NCBI GenBank assembly: GCA_902796295.1
Contig: CADBOL010000187.1
Span: forward strand, 1 to 5,212
DNA from: Oscillospiraceae bacterium
GTDB taxonomy: Bacteria > Bacillota > Clostridia > Oscillospirales > Acutalibacteraceae
Reading direction: 5' to 3'
Length of the DNA stretch: 5,212 bases
Below, piece after piece: positions 1 to 5,212 of the stretch (within the stretch, counting starts at the first letter, position 1; the number at the start of each line of letters is the position of its first letter). A program made the translations under genes and the position numbers. The notes beneath the pieces were generated by a model. The model made no database searches, was not told the DNA's origin, and saw nothing but the letters and a program-made list of their open reading frames with translations.

Positions 1-1983
1 GCCGTCGGGTTCTTTTCTTTTGCCGTCCGCCGTGACGGCTTTAATCCAGAATCTGTCAATTGTGAGCTCTGCCTGTTTTGTCTCGCCGGGCTTTATGCTT
101 ACGGGTTTTACTGCGCAGAGCTGATACAGAGGTGTTACCGATTCCGAGTCGCTGAATTCGGCGTAAACCTGTATTTTTTCATCTGTTTCATATTTCCCGT
201 TATTTTTCAGAGTAACTTCAATTTTGATGCTCTCATCGTTATCGGAGAGAATCCCGGCTTTTTCATAAGAGATATCCGTGTATGAAAGTCCGAAGCCGAA
301 AGGCACGAGGGGATCGTCTTTAATAAATCTGTAGGTTCTTCCGCTCATGCTGTAATCCGTGAAATCGGGGAGTTCTTTTCCGGAATCATAGATTGTAATC
401 GGCATTCTGCCGCAGGGTGATTTTTCACCCGCGAGAAGTTTCGCAATCGCGAGACCTCCCTGTGAGCCGGGGTACCATGCCCAGAGTATGGCTTTGGCTT
501 TTTCCGTAAGCTTTTTGCCGATATCTATTGATGAGCCGCACATTATTACAACAACGACATTCTCGCAGACATCGCAGACCGCCTCGGCGAGTTTAATCTG
601 AATCTCGGGAAGTCTTATAGAGCTTTTGTCTCCGCATTCGCCTTCAAGGCGGTTGTCGAGACCGAGGCAGAGCACTGTCACATCGCTGACGGAAGCGACT
701 GCCAGACCGTCTGAGATTAAATTCTCGTGGCCGTCCCAGCTGCCGAGTTTCTCATAGTTATACTGACAGCCTATGGAAACACGCACCTCGCTGTCACTGA
801 ACACCCGTCTGATACCGTCGGCGGGGGTAATGTATTCGCTCGCTTTGCCCTCGTAGTTGCCCTCAAGTCCCGTGATTGAGATGGCGTTTGGGCCGACAAC
901 GCCGATGTTTTTGACTTTGTTTTTGTCAAGCGGCAGGAAGGAATTCTCGTTCTTAAGAAGCACCGCAGACTGCATTGCCGCTTCAAGATTCAGCGCTCTG
1001 TGTTCTGCACAGTCAACTTTATCATATGTAATATCGGAGTAAGGCCTTTCGCTTTCAAACTCTCCGAGCAGGCAGCGGATTGTGAAGAGCCGTATTGCCG
1101 ATTCCGTGATTTCATCCTCTGTAACGAGATCCTTTTCATAAGCGTCAATAAGACTTGTGTAGCAGTCTCCGCAATTAAGGTCGCAGCCTGCTTTCAGAGC
1201 CGCCGCCGCGGCTTCTTCCGCTGTATCGGCGAAATGATGATGCTGATAAATATCATTAAGCGCGCCGCAGTCTGAAACAAAATAGCCCTTGAATCCCCAT
1301 TCCCCGCGTAGCTTCTTCGAGATGAGATAATCGTTTGCGCAGGCCGGAGTGCCGTTCACGGCGCTGTATGCGCCCATGACACCCGATACCCCTGCCTCAA
1401 CGGTCTTCTGAAACGCGGGCAGATATGTTTCCTCCATATCCTTTGCGGTAACCTTTGCGTCAAACCCGTGGCGAAGCTCTTCGGGGCCGGAGTGGGCGGC
1501 ATAATGTTTGGAGCAGGCGGACGCCTTGAGAAATTCACCCTCGCCCTGTATACCGCTGATAAAAGCGGTGCCGATTTCCGCGGTCAGAAACGGATCCTCT
1601 CCGTAGGTTTCATGGCCTCTGCCCCAGCGGGGGTCTCTCGCGATATTGATATTAGGCGACCAGAATGTGAGCCCTTTGTAAATATCTCTGTCGCCGTATT
1701 CAACGCTTTTATTGTATTTTGCTCTCGCTTCGGTGGATATTACATCCGCGCATTTTTTTACGGTTTCAGGTGAAAAAGTTGCCGCGAGGGCTATCGCCTG
1801 CGGAAAGACTGTTGCCGTACCGGCTCTTGCTACTCCGTGAAGCGCTTCATTCCACCAGTTGTATTCGTTGATTCCGAGGCGCTCAATCGCAGGAGCATTA
1901 TAAAGAAGCTGCTGCATTTTTTCTTCGGCTGTCATCTGCGATACTATTTCCGCCGCCTTTTTTCTTGCTTTTTCGTAATCCAT
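1..1983 (-). CDS. Glycoside hydrolase family 3 enzyme, beta-xylosidase/beta-glucosidase type (3' end cut by window edge)
   Basis: Hydrolyses terminal beta-linked sugars from the non-reducing end of oligosaccharides with retention. No signal peptide is visible (it begins MDYEKARKKAAE), so it probably acts in the cytoplasm on imported oligosaccharides. The frame is open for 661 codons from ATG 1983 to the left edge. Domains: a TIM barrel (about 1-330) with the hallmarks NWWNEALHGVAR, DPRWGRG, CSKHYAAHSG (K159, H160) and FVSDCGA, where D238 is the expected nucleophile; an alpha/beta sandwich (about 370-570) with LEGECGD, where E447 aligns with the GH3 acid/base position; PFGFGLSY near 562; then most of a fibronectin III-like domain. 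By family length about 25-50 residues are missing. SDCGA and AGCDLNCG favour the bacterial/plant beta-xylosidase clade, but xylosidase, arabinosidase and glucosidase cannot be separated by eye. It lies 13 nt after the acetyltransferase, in the same operon. Confidence 0.95.
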   Translation of the reverse strand, partial: MDYEKARKKAAEIVSQMTAEEKMQQLLYNAPAIERLGINEYNWWNEALHGVARAGTATVFPQAIALAATFSPETVKKCADVISTEARAKYNKSVEYGDRDIYKGLTFWSPNINIARDPRWGRGHETYGEDPFLTAEIGTAFISGIQGEGEFLKASACSKHYAAHSGPEELRHGFDAKVTAKDMEETYLPAFQKTVEAGVSGVMGAYSAVNGTPACANDYLISKKLRGEWGFKGYFVSDCGALNDIYQHHHFADTAEEAAAAALKAGCDLNCGDCYTSLIDAYEKDLVTEDEITESAIRLFTIRCLLGEFESERPYSDITYDKVDCAEHRALNLEAAMQSAVLLKNENSFLPLDKNKVKNIGVVGPNAISITGLEGNYEGKASEYITPADGIRRVFSDSEVRVSIGCQYNYEKLGSWDGHENLISDGLAVASVSDVTVLCLGLDNRLEGECGDKSSIRLPEIQIKLAEAVCDVCENVVVVIMCGSSIDIGKKLTEKAKAILWAWYPGSQGGLAIAKLLAGEKSPCGRMPITIYDSGKELPDFTDYSMSGRTYRFIKDDPLVPFGFGLSYTDISYEKAGILSDNDESIKIEVTLKNNGKYETDEKIQVYAEFSDSESVTPLYQLCAVKPVSIKPGETKQAELTIDRFWIKAVTADGKRKEPDG

Positions 1984-1990
1984 GTTTTTA

Positions 1991-1997
1991 CCTCTCT
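1991..1997 (-). promoter_or_regulatory. Ribosome-binding site of the GH3 gene, touching the upstream stop codon
   Basis: Read on the minus strand the sequence is AGAGAGG, then seven bases to the ATG at 1983. Its first A is also the last base of the GNAT stop codon TAA (1999-1997). This fixes the GH3 start and suggests that ribosomes ending on the acetyltransferase hand over to GH3. The coupling is inference from spacing. Confidence 0.8.
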
Positions 1998-2479
1998 TAC
2001 CGGAGCTTGAATTCCATGTAATACTTCTGCGGAGTGAATCCGAGCTTATCGTAAAAAGCCTTTGCTCTGTCATTTCCCTCCCAGACATTCAGAGTCATCT
2101 CATATACACCGAGCTTTTCCGCCTCTGATTTTACATAATCAAATATCATTTTGCCTATATGTCTTCCTCTCTGCGACTCGTCAACGCATAAATCGTCAAT
2201 GTAGAGATAGCGGAAGGGGATTATATTCTGCGAGTGCGGCATCTCCCTGAGCTCGCAGATTGCGTAGCCGATTACCTCTCCCGAGGAGTCAACAGCCGTG
2301 AATACAGGGGATTTTTCATCCGCTATAAGCGCTTTGACTTCATCCTCTGTGTATTTTGTGGTGCCCGGGATAAAAATATCCGGCCTTGCCGCGGCATGGA
2401 TTTCAAGCACCTGAGAGAGCAGTCTCAGGATTCCCGGCGCGTCTTCATCACGTGCGTATCCGATTGAAATGCTGTCCAT
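1997..2479 (-). CDS. GNAT-family N-acetyltransferase
   Basis: A 160-residue single-domain GNAT protein that transfers acetyl from acetyl-CoA to an amine. The substrate cannot be read from the sequence and it is presumably cytoplasmic. The fold signature is complete: strand beta4 YLYIDDLCVDE (91-101), acetyl-CoA pyrophosphate loop QRGRHIG (103-109), then TLNVWEGNDRAKAFYDKLGF (129-148), which is the usual motif B with N136, A141, F142, Y143 and GF at 147-148. The loop has His107 where the Q/RxxGxG/A consensus has the first Gly, a variant tolerated in many GNATs. The start is ATG 2479: GAGGG lies 6 nt upstream, whereas ATG 2485 abuts that site and ATG 2512 falls within the promoter -10 region. 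It is first gene of an operon with GH3. It could acetylate a small molecule or a protein; nothing local decides. Confidence 0.93.
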   Translation of the reverse strand: MDSISIGYARDEDAPGILRLLSQVLEIHAAARPDIFIPGTTKYTEDEVKALIADEKSPVFTAVDSSGEVIGYAICELREMPHSQNIIPFRYLYIDDLCVDESQRGRHIGKMIFDYVKSEAEKLGVYEMTLNVWEGNDRAKAFYDKLGFTPQKYYMEFKLR

Positions 2480-2485
2480 TTTCAT

Positions 2486-2493
2486 CCCTCTTT
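2486..2493 (-). promoter_or_regulatory. Ribosome-binding site that sets the acetyltransferase start
   Basis: Minus-strand AAAGAGGG ends 6 nt before ATG 2479 and directly abuts the in-frame ATG at 2485-2483. The spacing favours the second ATG, giving a protein that begins MDSISIGYARDED. Initiation at 2485 would add only two residues. Confidence 0.75.
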
Positions 2494-2503
2494 TCCGGGA
2501 ATT

Positions 2504-2532
2504 ATTATACATTTAAGGCCCTGTTATGTCAA
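2504..2532 (-). promoter_or_regulatory. Perfect-consensus sigma-A promoter for the GNAT-GH3 operon
   Basis: On the minus strand, TTGACA (2532-2527), a 17-bp spacer, and TATAAT (2509-2504): both hexamers match the vegetative consensus at all twelve positions. Transcription should start near 2497, leaving a leader of about 18 nt that contains the GAGGG site. The sequence suggests strong constitutive transcription unless a repressor acts. The -35 hexamer lies within the tail of the preceding terminator. Confidence 0.88.
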
Positions 2533-2536
2533 ATAC

Positions 2537-2566
2537 AATTAAACGGCTGTATAAGAAATACAGCCG
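2537..2566 (-). terminator. Intrinsic terminator after the SH3-domain gene
   Basis: Perfect 9-bp inverted repeat CGGCTGTAT / ATACAGCCG (2544-2552 and 2558-2566) with a 5-nt loop. On the minus strand the stem is followed by TTTAATT, a modest U-rich tail. It begins 7 nt after the SH3-gene stop codon, in the right place and orientation to end that transcript. The tail is short and interrupted, so some read-through into the acetyltransferase operon is possible. Confidence 0.78.
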
Positions 2567-2573
2567 CCGGATT

Positions 2574-3407
2574 TTATACTATCTCAACAGTCTGATCTGA
2601 CCATTTGAAACCGTTGAATATAAACTGGAAATAAGCCGATATTATCGCGAAGAAACCGCTGTCAACCTTTACGGTAACGCTCTTTTCAAGCACATGGTTT
2701 CCTTCGGCGTCCTCAATATACATATAGAAATAGCCGTCTTTTTTGAACTGTCCGACATATTCATTGAAGTCAAACTCTTCGGAGCCTTTTTCGCAGAGAA
2801 TGCGCTTTCCGTTAACATTCAGTGTGTACCCTTTGGGAACATTAAGCGCCTTTCCGGAAGCATAAATGATTTTATTGTAATCCGCGCCGACCTCTGACTG
2901 CTCTGGGAGAGAGGTGATTCCGACATAATCCGCGGGCATATATCCGATAATATCGCCGGCATAGATTCTGTACCAGTCTTTTCCGTCATTGCCTTTGACC
3001 TTCCTGAGGATATCAACGGCCTTTCCGAAGCTTGCCCCGCCGATTCTTGCGGATGTTAAATCTGCGCTCTCTCTTATGTTGACCGAGCCGCCCTTGACCA
3101 TACCGGTTGTGCCGAGCACATCAACATAGGTGCTCCTCATATAACCGGTGACGCCGTTGTATGAAATCCAGTACCACTCCATGCCGTCTGCCATCTGAAC
3201 ACCGATAATATCAACTTTTTTGCCTAAGGTCAGCCCTCCGACAGTCGAGGCGGTCATACTCGGTTCTTCTCGGATATTGACCGAGCCTGCTATCACGATG
3301 CCTGTCTTTCCGACAACGTCATTATCTGCCGCGGCGAAGAGCGAAGCGAATCCGAAAACCGTCGCAGCCGCGAGAATAACCGCGATTATTTTTAATGAGT
3401 GTTTCAT
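2574..3407 (-). CDS. Secreted protein with two tandem bacterial SH3 domains
   Basis: A 277-residue exported protein of unknown specific role. Bacterial SH3 domains usually bind cell-wall peptidoglycan or form adaptor modules in envelope proteins. Residues 1-27 form a signal peptide: MKHSLK, a hydrophobic core, and a likely cut after AAA at 25-27. SH3 repeat 1 spans about 35-99 and repeat 2 about 101-165; both carry GSVNIRE, GG, GK-VDI, a W/Y core and GYM--YV. Residues about 178-250 look like a beta-rich Ig-like domain (VPKGYTLNVNGKRI; GYFYMYIEDAEGNHV). A hydrophobic aromatic segment (252-269, including FFAIISAYF and FIFNGF) ends the chain. No catalytic domain, LPXTG or lipobox is seen. The start is ATG 3407, with GAGGG 7 nt upstream. 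The open frame continues to 3695, but that extension covers the promoter and the divergent gene and is rejected. It is monocistronic, between its own promoter and terminator. Confidence 0.92.
   Translation of the reverse strand: MKHSLKIIAVILAAATVFGFASLFAAADNDVVGKTGIVIAGSVNIREEPSMTASTVGGLTLGKKVDIIGVQMADGMEWYWISYNGVTGYMRSTYVDVLGTTGMVKGGSVNIRESADLTSARIGGASFGKAVDILRKVKGNDGKDWYRIYAGDIIGYMPADYVGITSLPEQSEVGADYNKIIYASGKALNVPKGYTLNVNGKRILCEKGSEEFDFNEYVGQFKKDGYFYMYIEDAEGNHVLEKSVTVKVDSGFFAIISAYFQFIFNGFKWSDQTVEIV
2913..3305 (-). repeat. Tandem duplication of the SH3 module
   Basis: Residues 35-99 and 101-165 of the secreted protein align with one single-residue gap; by hand count 28 of about 65 positions are identical. 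The best conserved block is GSVNIRE (41-47 and 107-113). Divergence at protein level indicates an old duplication or domain accretion rather than a recent DNA repeat. Confidence 0.8.
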
Positions 3408-3439
3408 ATAAATGCCCTCTTTCTGTGTAATATAAAGAG

Positions 3440-3465
3440 ATATGCTTTTTGTAATAATAGCATAT
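3440..3465. promoter_or_regulatory. Possible operator: spaced inverted repeat around the SH3-gene -10 and start site
   Basis: ATATGC (3440-3445) and GCATAT (3460-3465) are perfect inverted 6-mers whose starts lie 20 bp apart, about two helical turns. They bracket the SH3-gene -10 element and predicted start. That geometry suits a dimeric regulator, but six-base AT-rich arms can arise by chance and no binder is identified. Confidence 0.3.
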
Positions 3466-3482
3466 ACGGTGTTTTCAGTCAA
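3454..3482 (-). promoter_or_regulatory. Sigma-A promoter of the SH3-domain gene (extended -10)
   Basis: Minus-strand TTGACT (3482-3477), 17-bp spacer, TATTAT (3459-3454), preceded by TGC, so an extended -10 (TGnTATTAT). The predicted start is near 3447, giving a leader of about 40 nt with GAGGG at 3419-3415 before the ATG. It diverges from the promoter of the AsnC-type gene, with 24 bp between the two -35 hexamers. Confidence 0.82.
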
Positions 3483-3506
3483 GCGCCTGCCGGGAACATA
3501 TTTTTC

Positions 3507-3535
3507 TTGTAATGAAGCTATTTTTATGGTATTAT
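3507..3535 (+). promoter_or_regulatory. Promoter of the AsnC-type regulator-aminotransferase operon (extended -10)
   Basis: TTGTAA (3507-3512), 17-bp spacer, TATTAT (3530-3535), preceded by TGG, so an extended -10. The -35 departs from consensus at two positions (TTGTAA against TTGACA), so the extended -10 probably contributes. The predicted start near 3542 leaves a leader of roughly 23 nt containing GGAGG (3555-3559). Confidence 0.75.
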
Positions 3536-3564
3536 ACTCGGGAATAAAAACAACGGAGGATGCT

Positions 3565-4050
3565 ATGAATATACAGATTCTCAAACTTCTCGCGAAAGAC
3601 GCGAGGATGTCAATTTCAGATATCGCGACGGTTACCGGCCTCGGTGAGGAGGAGGTATCCGCCGAGATAAAAGAGATGAAGGCAGACGGCCTCATCAGAG
3701 GATTCAGGACCGTTATCGACTGGGAAAAGCTGGATGAATTCTATGTTTCGGCGATGGTTGAAATCAAGGTTACGCCGAAGCCCGGTCTCGGCTTTGAAGA
3801 CATAGCCAAAAAGATAGCCAAATTCCACGAGGTGGAGAGCGTCTATCTGCTCTCGGGCGATTCCGATCTCTGCGTTATCGTAAAATGCAAGACCTTCCAG
3901 GATGTTTCAAGGTTTGTTGCCAAGGAGCTTGCCGTAATGGAGAGCATAACCTCCACAAAGACGCAGTTTGTAATGAGAAGATATAAGGAACTCGATGTTG
4001 ACCTTGAGGTCACCGATCCCGATGAGCGGGGAGTTGTTTCATCTTGCTGA
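3565..4050 (+). CDS. Lrp/AsnC-family transcriptional regulator
   Basis: A 161-residue DNA-binding regulator of the leucine-responsive/asparagine family; such proteins sense amino acids and often control their own gene and adjacent amino-acid metabolism genes. The N-terminal winged HTH covers about 1-55: the opening NIQILKLLAKDAR matches the usual start of the family's first helix, SISDIATVTGL begins the HTH, and EEVSAEIKEMKADGLIRGF is the recognition-helix and wing region. A RAM/effector domain spans about 62-142 with the conserved SGDSDL loop (97-102). Residues after 143 are an acidic tail. The start is ATG 3565 with GGAGG five nt upstream; an in-frame ATG at 3442 would run through the promoter and is rejected. 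The effector is unknown. The 3' end overlaps the aminotransferase by 7 nt, so the two are co-transcribed. Confidence 0.94.
   Translation: MNIQILKLLAKDARMSISDIATVTGLGEEEVSAEIKEMKADGLIRGFRTVIDWEKLDEFYVSAMVEIKVTPKPGLGFEDIAKKIAKFHEVESVYLLSGDSDLCVIVKCKTFQDVSRFVAKELAVMESITSTKTQFVMRRYKELDVDLEVTDPDERGVVSSC
4028..4046 (+). promoter_or_regulatory. Ribosome-binding site and probable TTG start of the aminotransferase
   Basis: GGGGAG (4028-4033) lies 10 nt before TTG 4044-4046. The aminotransferase frame has a stop (TGA 4023-4025) just upstream, and its first ATG (4131) would discard the conserved PSGIRKFFD segment. TTG gives MLNYDKVLN, which resembles family N termini. CTG at 4047 is the next alternative. 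The site sits inside the end of the regulator gene. Confidence 0.65.
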
Positions 4051-5212
4051 ATTATGATAAGGTGCTCAATGACACCATAGCGGAGATACAGCCCTCCGGC
4101 ATAAGGAAGTTTTTTGACATTGCCGGGACTATGAAGGATGTCATCTCGCTCGGTGTCGGTGAGCCGGATTTCCCCACGCCGTGGAAAATCAGAAACGCGG
4201 CAATCCGCTCTCTCGAAAGAGGAAAGACCGGATACTCCGCAAACAGAGGTTTGGCCGAGCTCAGACGCGAGATATCGTATTATCTTGAGAGAAAGTATTC
4301 TCTCTCTTATCATCCTCAGGAGGAGATTCTCGTCACCGTCGGCGGCAGTGAAGCGATTGACGCGGCGTTAAGATCTATAGTCAACCCCGGTGATGAAGTT
4401 ATTATCCCTCAGCCGAGCTATGTCTGCTATGTGCCGATGGTGCAGATGGCGGGCGGTATTCCCGTTATCACGGAAAACAAGGCCGAAAACGGCTTCAAGC
4501 TGCTTGCATCGGAGCTAAGGGAAAAGATGACCTCAAAGACAAAGGCGGTAATTCTGCCTTATCCCTCAAACCCCACAGGTGCCATAATGGAGCGGAAGGA
4601 TTATGAGGAGATTGAAGAGGTCATAAAAGATACAGATATAATGCTGCTTTCGGATGAGATATACTCAGAGCTTACATTCAACGGAAAGAGACATGTTTCG
4701 CCCGCAGGTGTCGGAAGTCTTTGGGAACGCACAATAGTGGTGAACGGTTTCTCAAAAGCCTTCTCGATGACAGGCTGGCGACTCGGTTACACCTGCGGTC
4801 CCCGGGAGATAATCTCCCAGATAACCAAGCTTCATCAGTATTCGATTATGTGCGCCCCGACCACCTCGCAGTATGCTGCGGTCACGGCGCTCAGAGACTG
4901 CGATGAAGAGGTTGCCGCGATGATAGAGGAATACGATACAAGGCGCAAGCTTATGGTGAGCGGGTTTAACTCCATAGGCCTTGAATGCCGTGAGCCCGAG
5001 GGCGCTTTTTACGCGTTCCCGTCAATAAAATCGACCGGGCTGACCAGCGAAGAATTCTGCGAAAAACTGCTTGAAAGTGAAAAGGTCGCCGTTGTTCCGG
5101 GCACTGCGTTCGGCGAAAGCGGAGAGGGATTTGTCAGAGCTTCATACTGCTACTCGACAGATCATATACGCACGGCGATAGAGCGTACAGGAAGATTCCT
5201 TGAAAGTCTTAA
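4044..5212 (+). CDS. Pyridoxal-phosphate-dependent aminotransferase, class I/II (3' end cut by window edge)
   Basis: Fold-type I, aspartate-aminotransferase-like cytoplasmic enzyme that moves an amino group between an amino acid and a 2-oxoacid; the exact donor is not readable. Visible residues, numbering from TTG 4044: PSGIRKFFD near the start; ISLGVGEPDF, the substrate-side glycine segment; VGGSEAIDAAL, contacting the PLP phosphate; SNPTG with N176; SDEIY with D204 (PLP ring nitrogen) and Y207; SKAFSMTGWRLGY with K238 as the Schiff-base lysine; and R365 in VRASY, the carboxylate-binding arginine. 389 codons are present and the window ends on AA of the next codon, so only a few residues should be missing by family length. 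It overlaps the regulator gene, implying translational coupling. Public annotations of close relatives vary (alanine, aspartate or N-acetyl-diaminopimelate aminotransferase), so no symbol is given. Confidence 0.94.
   Translation, partial: MLNYDKVLNDTIAEIQPSGIRKFFDIAGTMKDVISLGVGEPDFPTPWKIRNAAIRSLERGKTGYSANRGLAELRREISYYLERKYSLSYHPQEEILVTVGGSEAIDAALRSIVNPGDEVIIPQPSYVCYVPMVQMAGGIPVITENKAENGFKLLASELREKMTSKTKAVILPYPSNPTGAIMERKDYEEIEEVIKDTDIMLLSDEIYSELTFNGKRHVSPAGVGSLWERTIVVNGFSKAFSMTGWRLGYTCGPREIISQITKLHQYSIMCAPTTSQYAAVTALRDCDEEVAAMIEEYDTRRKLMVSGFNSIGLECREPEGAFYAFPSIKSTGLTSEEFCEKLLESEKVAVVPGTAFGESGEGFVRASYCYSTDHIRTAIERTGRFLESL

Noticed and set aside
857..1773. Plus-strand open frames (857-1042, 1000-1275, 1468-1773) under the GH3 gene
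   Set aside because: All are antisense to conserved GH3 catalytic-domain sequence and show no domain of their own or convincing start region.
2480..2512. Acetyltransferase start at ATG 2512
   Set aside because: The ATG lies immediately upstream of the TATAAT hexamer, so it would not be present in the promoter's transcript; the RBS points to 2479.
2062..2595. Plus-strand open frames opposite the acetyltransferase
   Set aside because: They are shadows in other frames of the GNAT gene with no recognisable protein features.
3442..3564. N-terminal extension of the AsnC-type gene to ATG 3442 (41 extra residues)
   Set aside because: It passes through both promoters. The family N terminus begins at NIQILKLL, and GGAGG sits just before ATG 3565.
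3408..3695. N-terminal extension of the SH3 gene to ATG 3695 (96 extra residues)
   Set aside because: The extension would cover its own promoter, the divergent promoter and the start of the AsnC-type gene, and it would bury the clear signal peptide inside the chain. ATG 3407 has a good ribosome-binding site.
3843..4313. 156-codon minus-strand open frame across the regulator-aminotransferase junction
   Set aside because: It lies antisense to two well-supported genes, its translation shows no recognisable domain, and it is explained as a shadow of their codon usage.
1..5212. Mobile element, CRISPR array, tRNA/rRNA, toxin-antitoxin or phage-defence module
   Set aside because: I saw no direct repeat array, transposase, terminal inverted repeats, RNA gene signature or small paired genes. 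Five conserved housekeeping or accessory genes account for almost all of the sequence.

Overview
The window reads as an ordinary piece of chromosome from a low-to-moderate GC Firmicute, most likely class Clostridia (Oscillospiraceae/Ruminococcaceae-like gut or rumen bacteria). The grounds are gene content (a cytoplasmic GH3 glycosidase, a secreted bacterial-SH3 protein, an AsnC-type regulator beside a class I/II aminotransferase), strong purine-rich Shine-Dalgarno sites and near-consensus sigma-A promoters. The taxonomic call is inference from style, not from a marker gene.

Layout. Positions 1-3407 hold three minus-strand genes. In transcription order they are a secreted protein with two tandem bacterial SH3 domains (2574-3407), a GNAT N-acetyltransferase (1997-2479), and a glycoside hydrolase family 3 enzyme of the beta-xylosidase/beta-glucosidase type (1-1983). 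The GH3 gene runs off the left edge and lacks only its last C-terminal residues. A hairpin terminator follows the SH3 gene, and its tail leads directly into a perfect TTGACA-17-TATAAT promoter. GNAT plus GH3 therefore form a separate two-gene operon, with the GH3 ribosome-binding site touching the GNAT stop codon.

Positions 3408-3564 are a divergent intergenic region with two back-to-back promoters, each of extended -10 type with a 17-bp spacer. The rightward one drives an Lrp/AsnC-family regulator (3565-4050). Its 3' end overlaps an aminotransferase gene (4044 to the right edge) that appears to start at TTG. The usual logic of such a pair is that an amino-acid-responsive RAM-domain regulator is co-transcribed with an amino-acid transaminase and may control its own promoter, possibly also the divergent SH3 gene.

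No RNA genes, CRISPR arrays, insertion sequences, attachment sites or defence-type systems were seen. All long stretches are explained by the five genes. The points worth a second look are regulatory architecture and start-site details rather than a new system.
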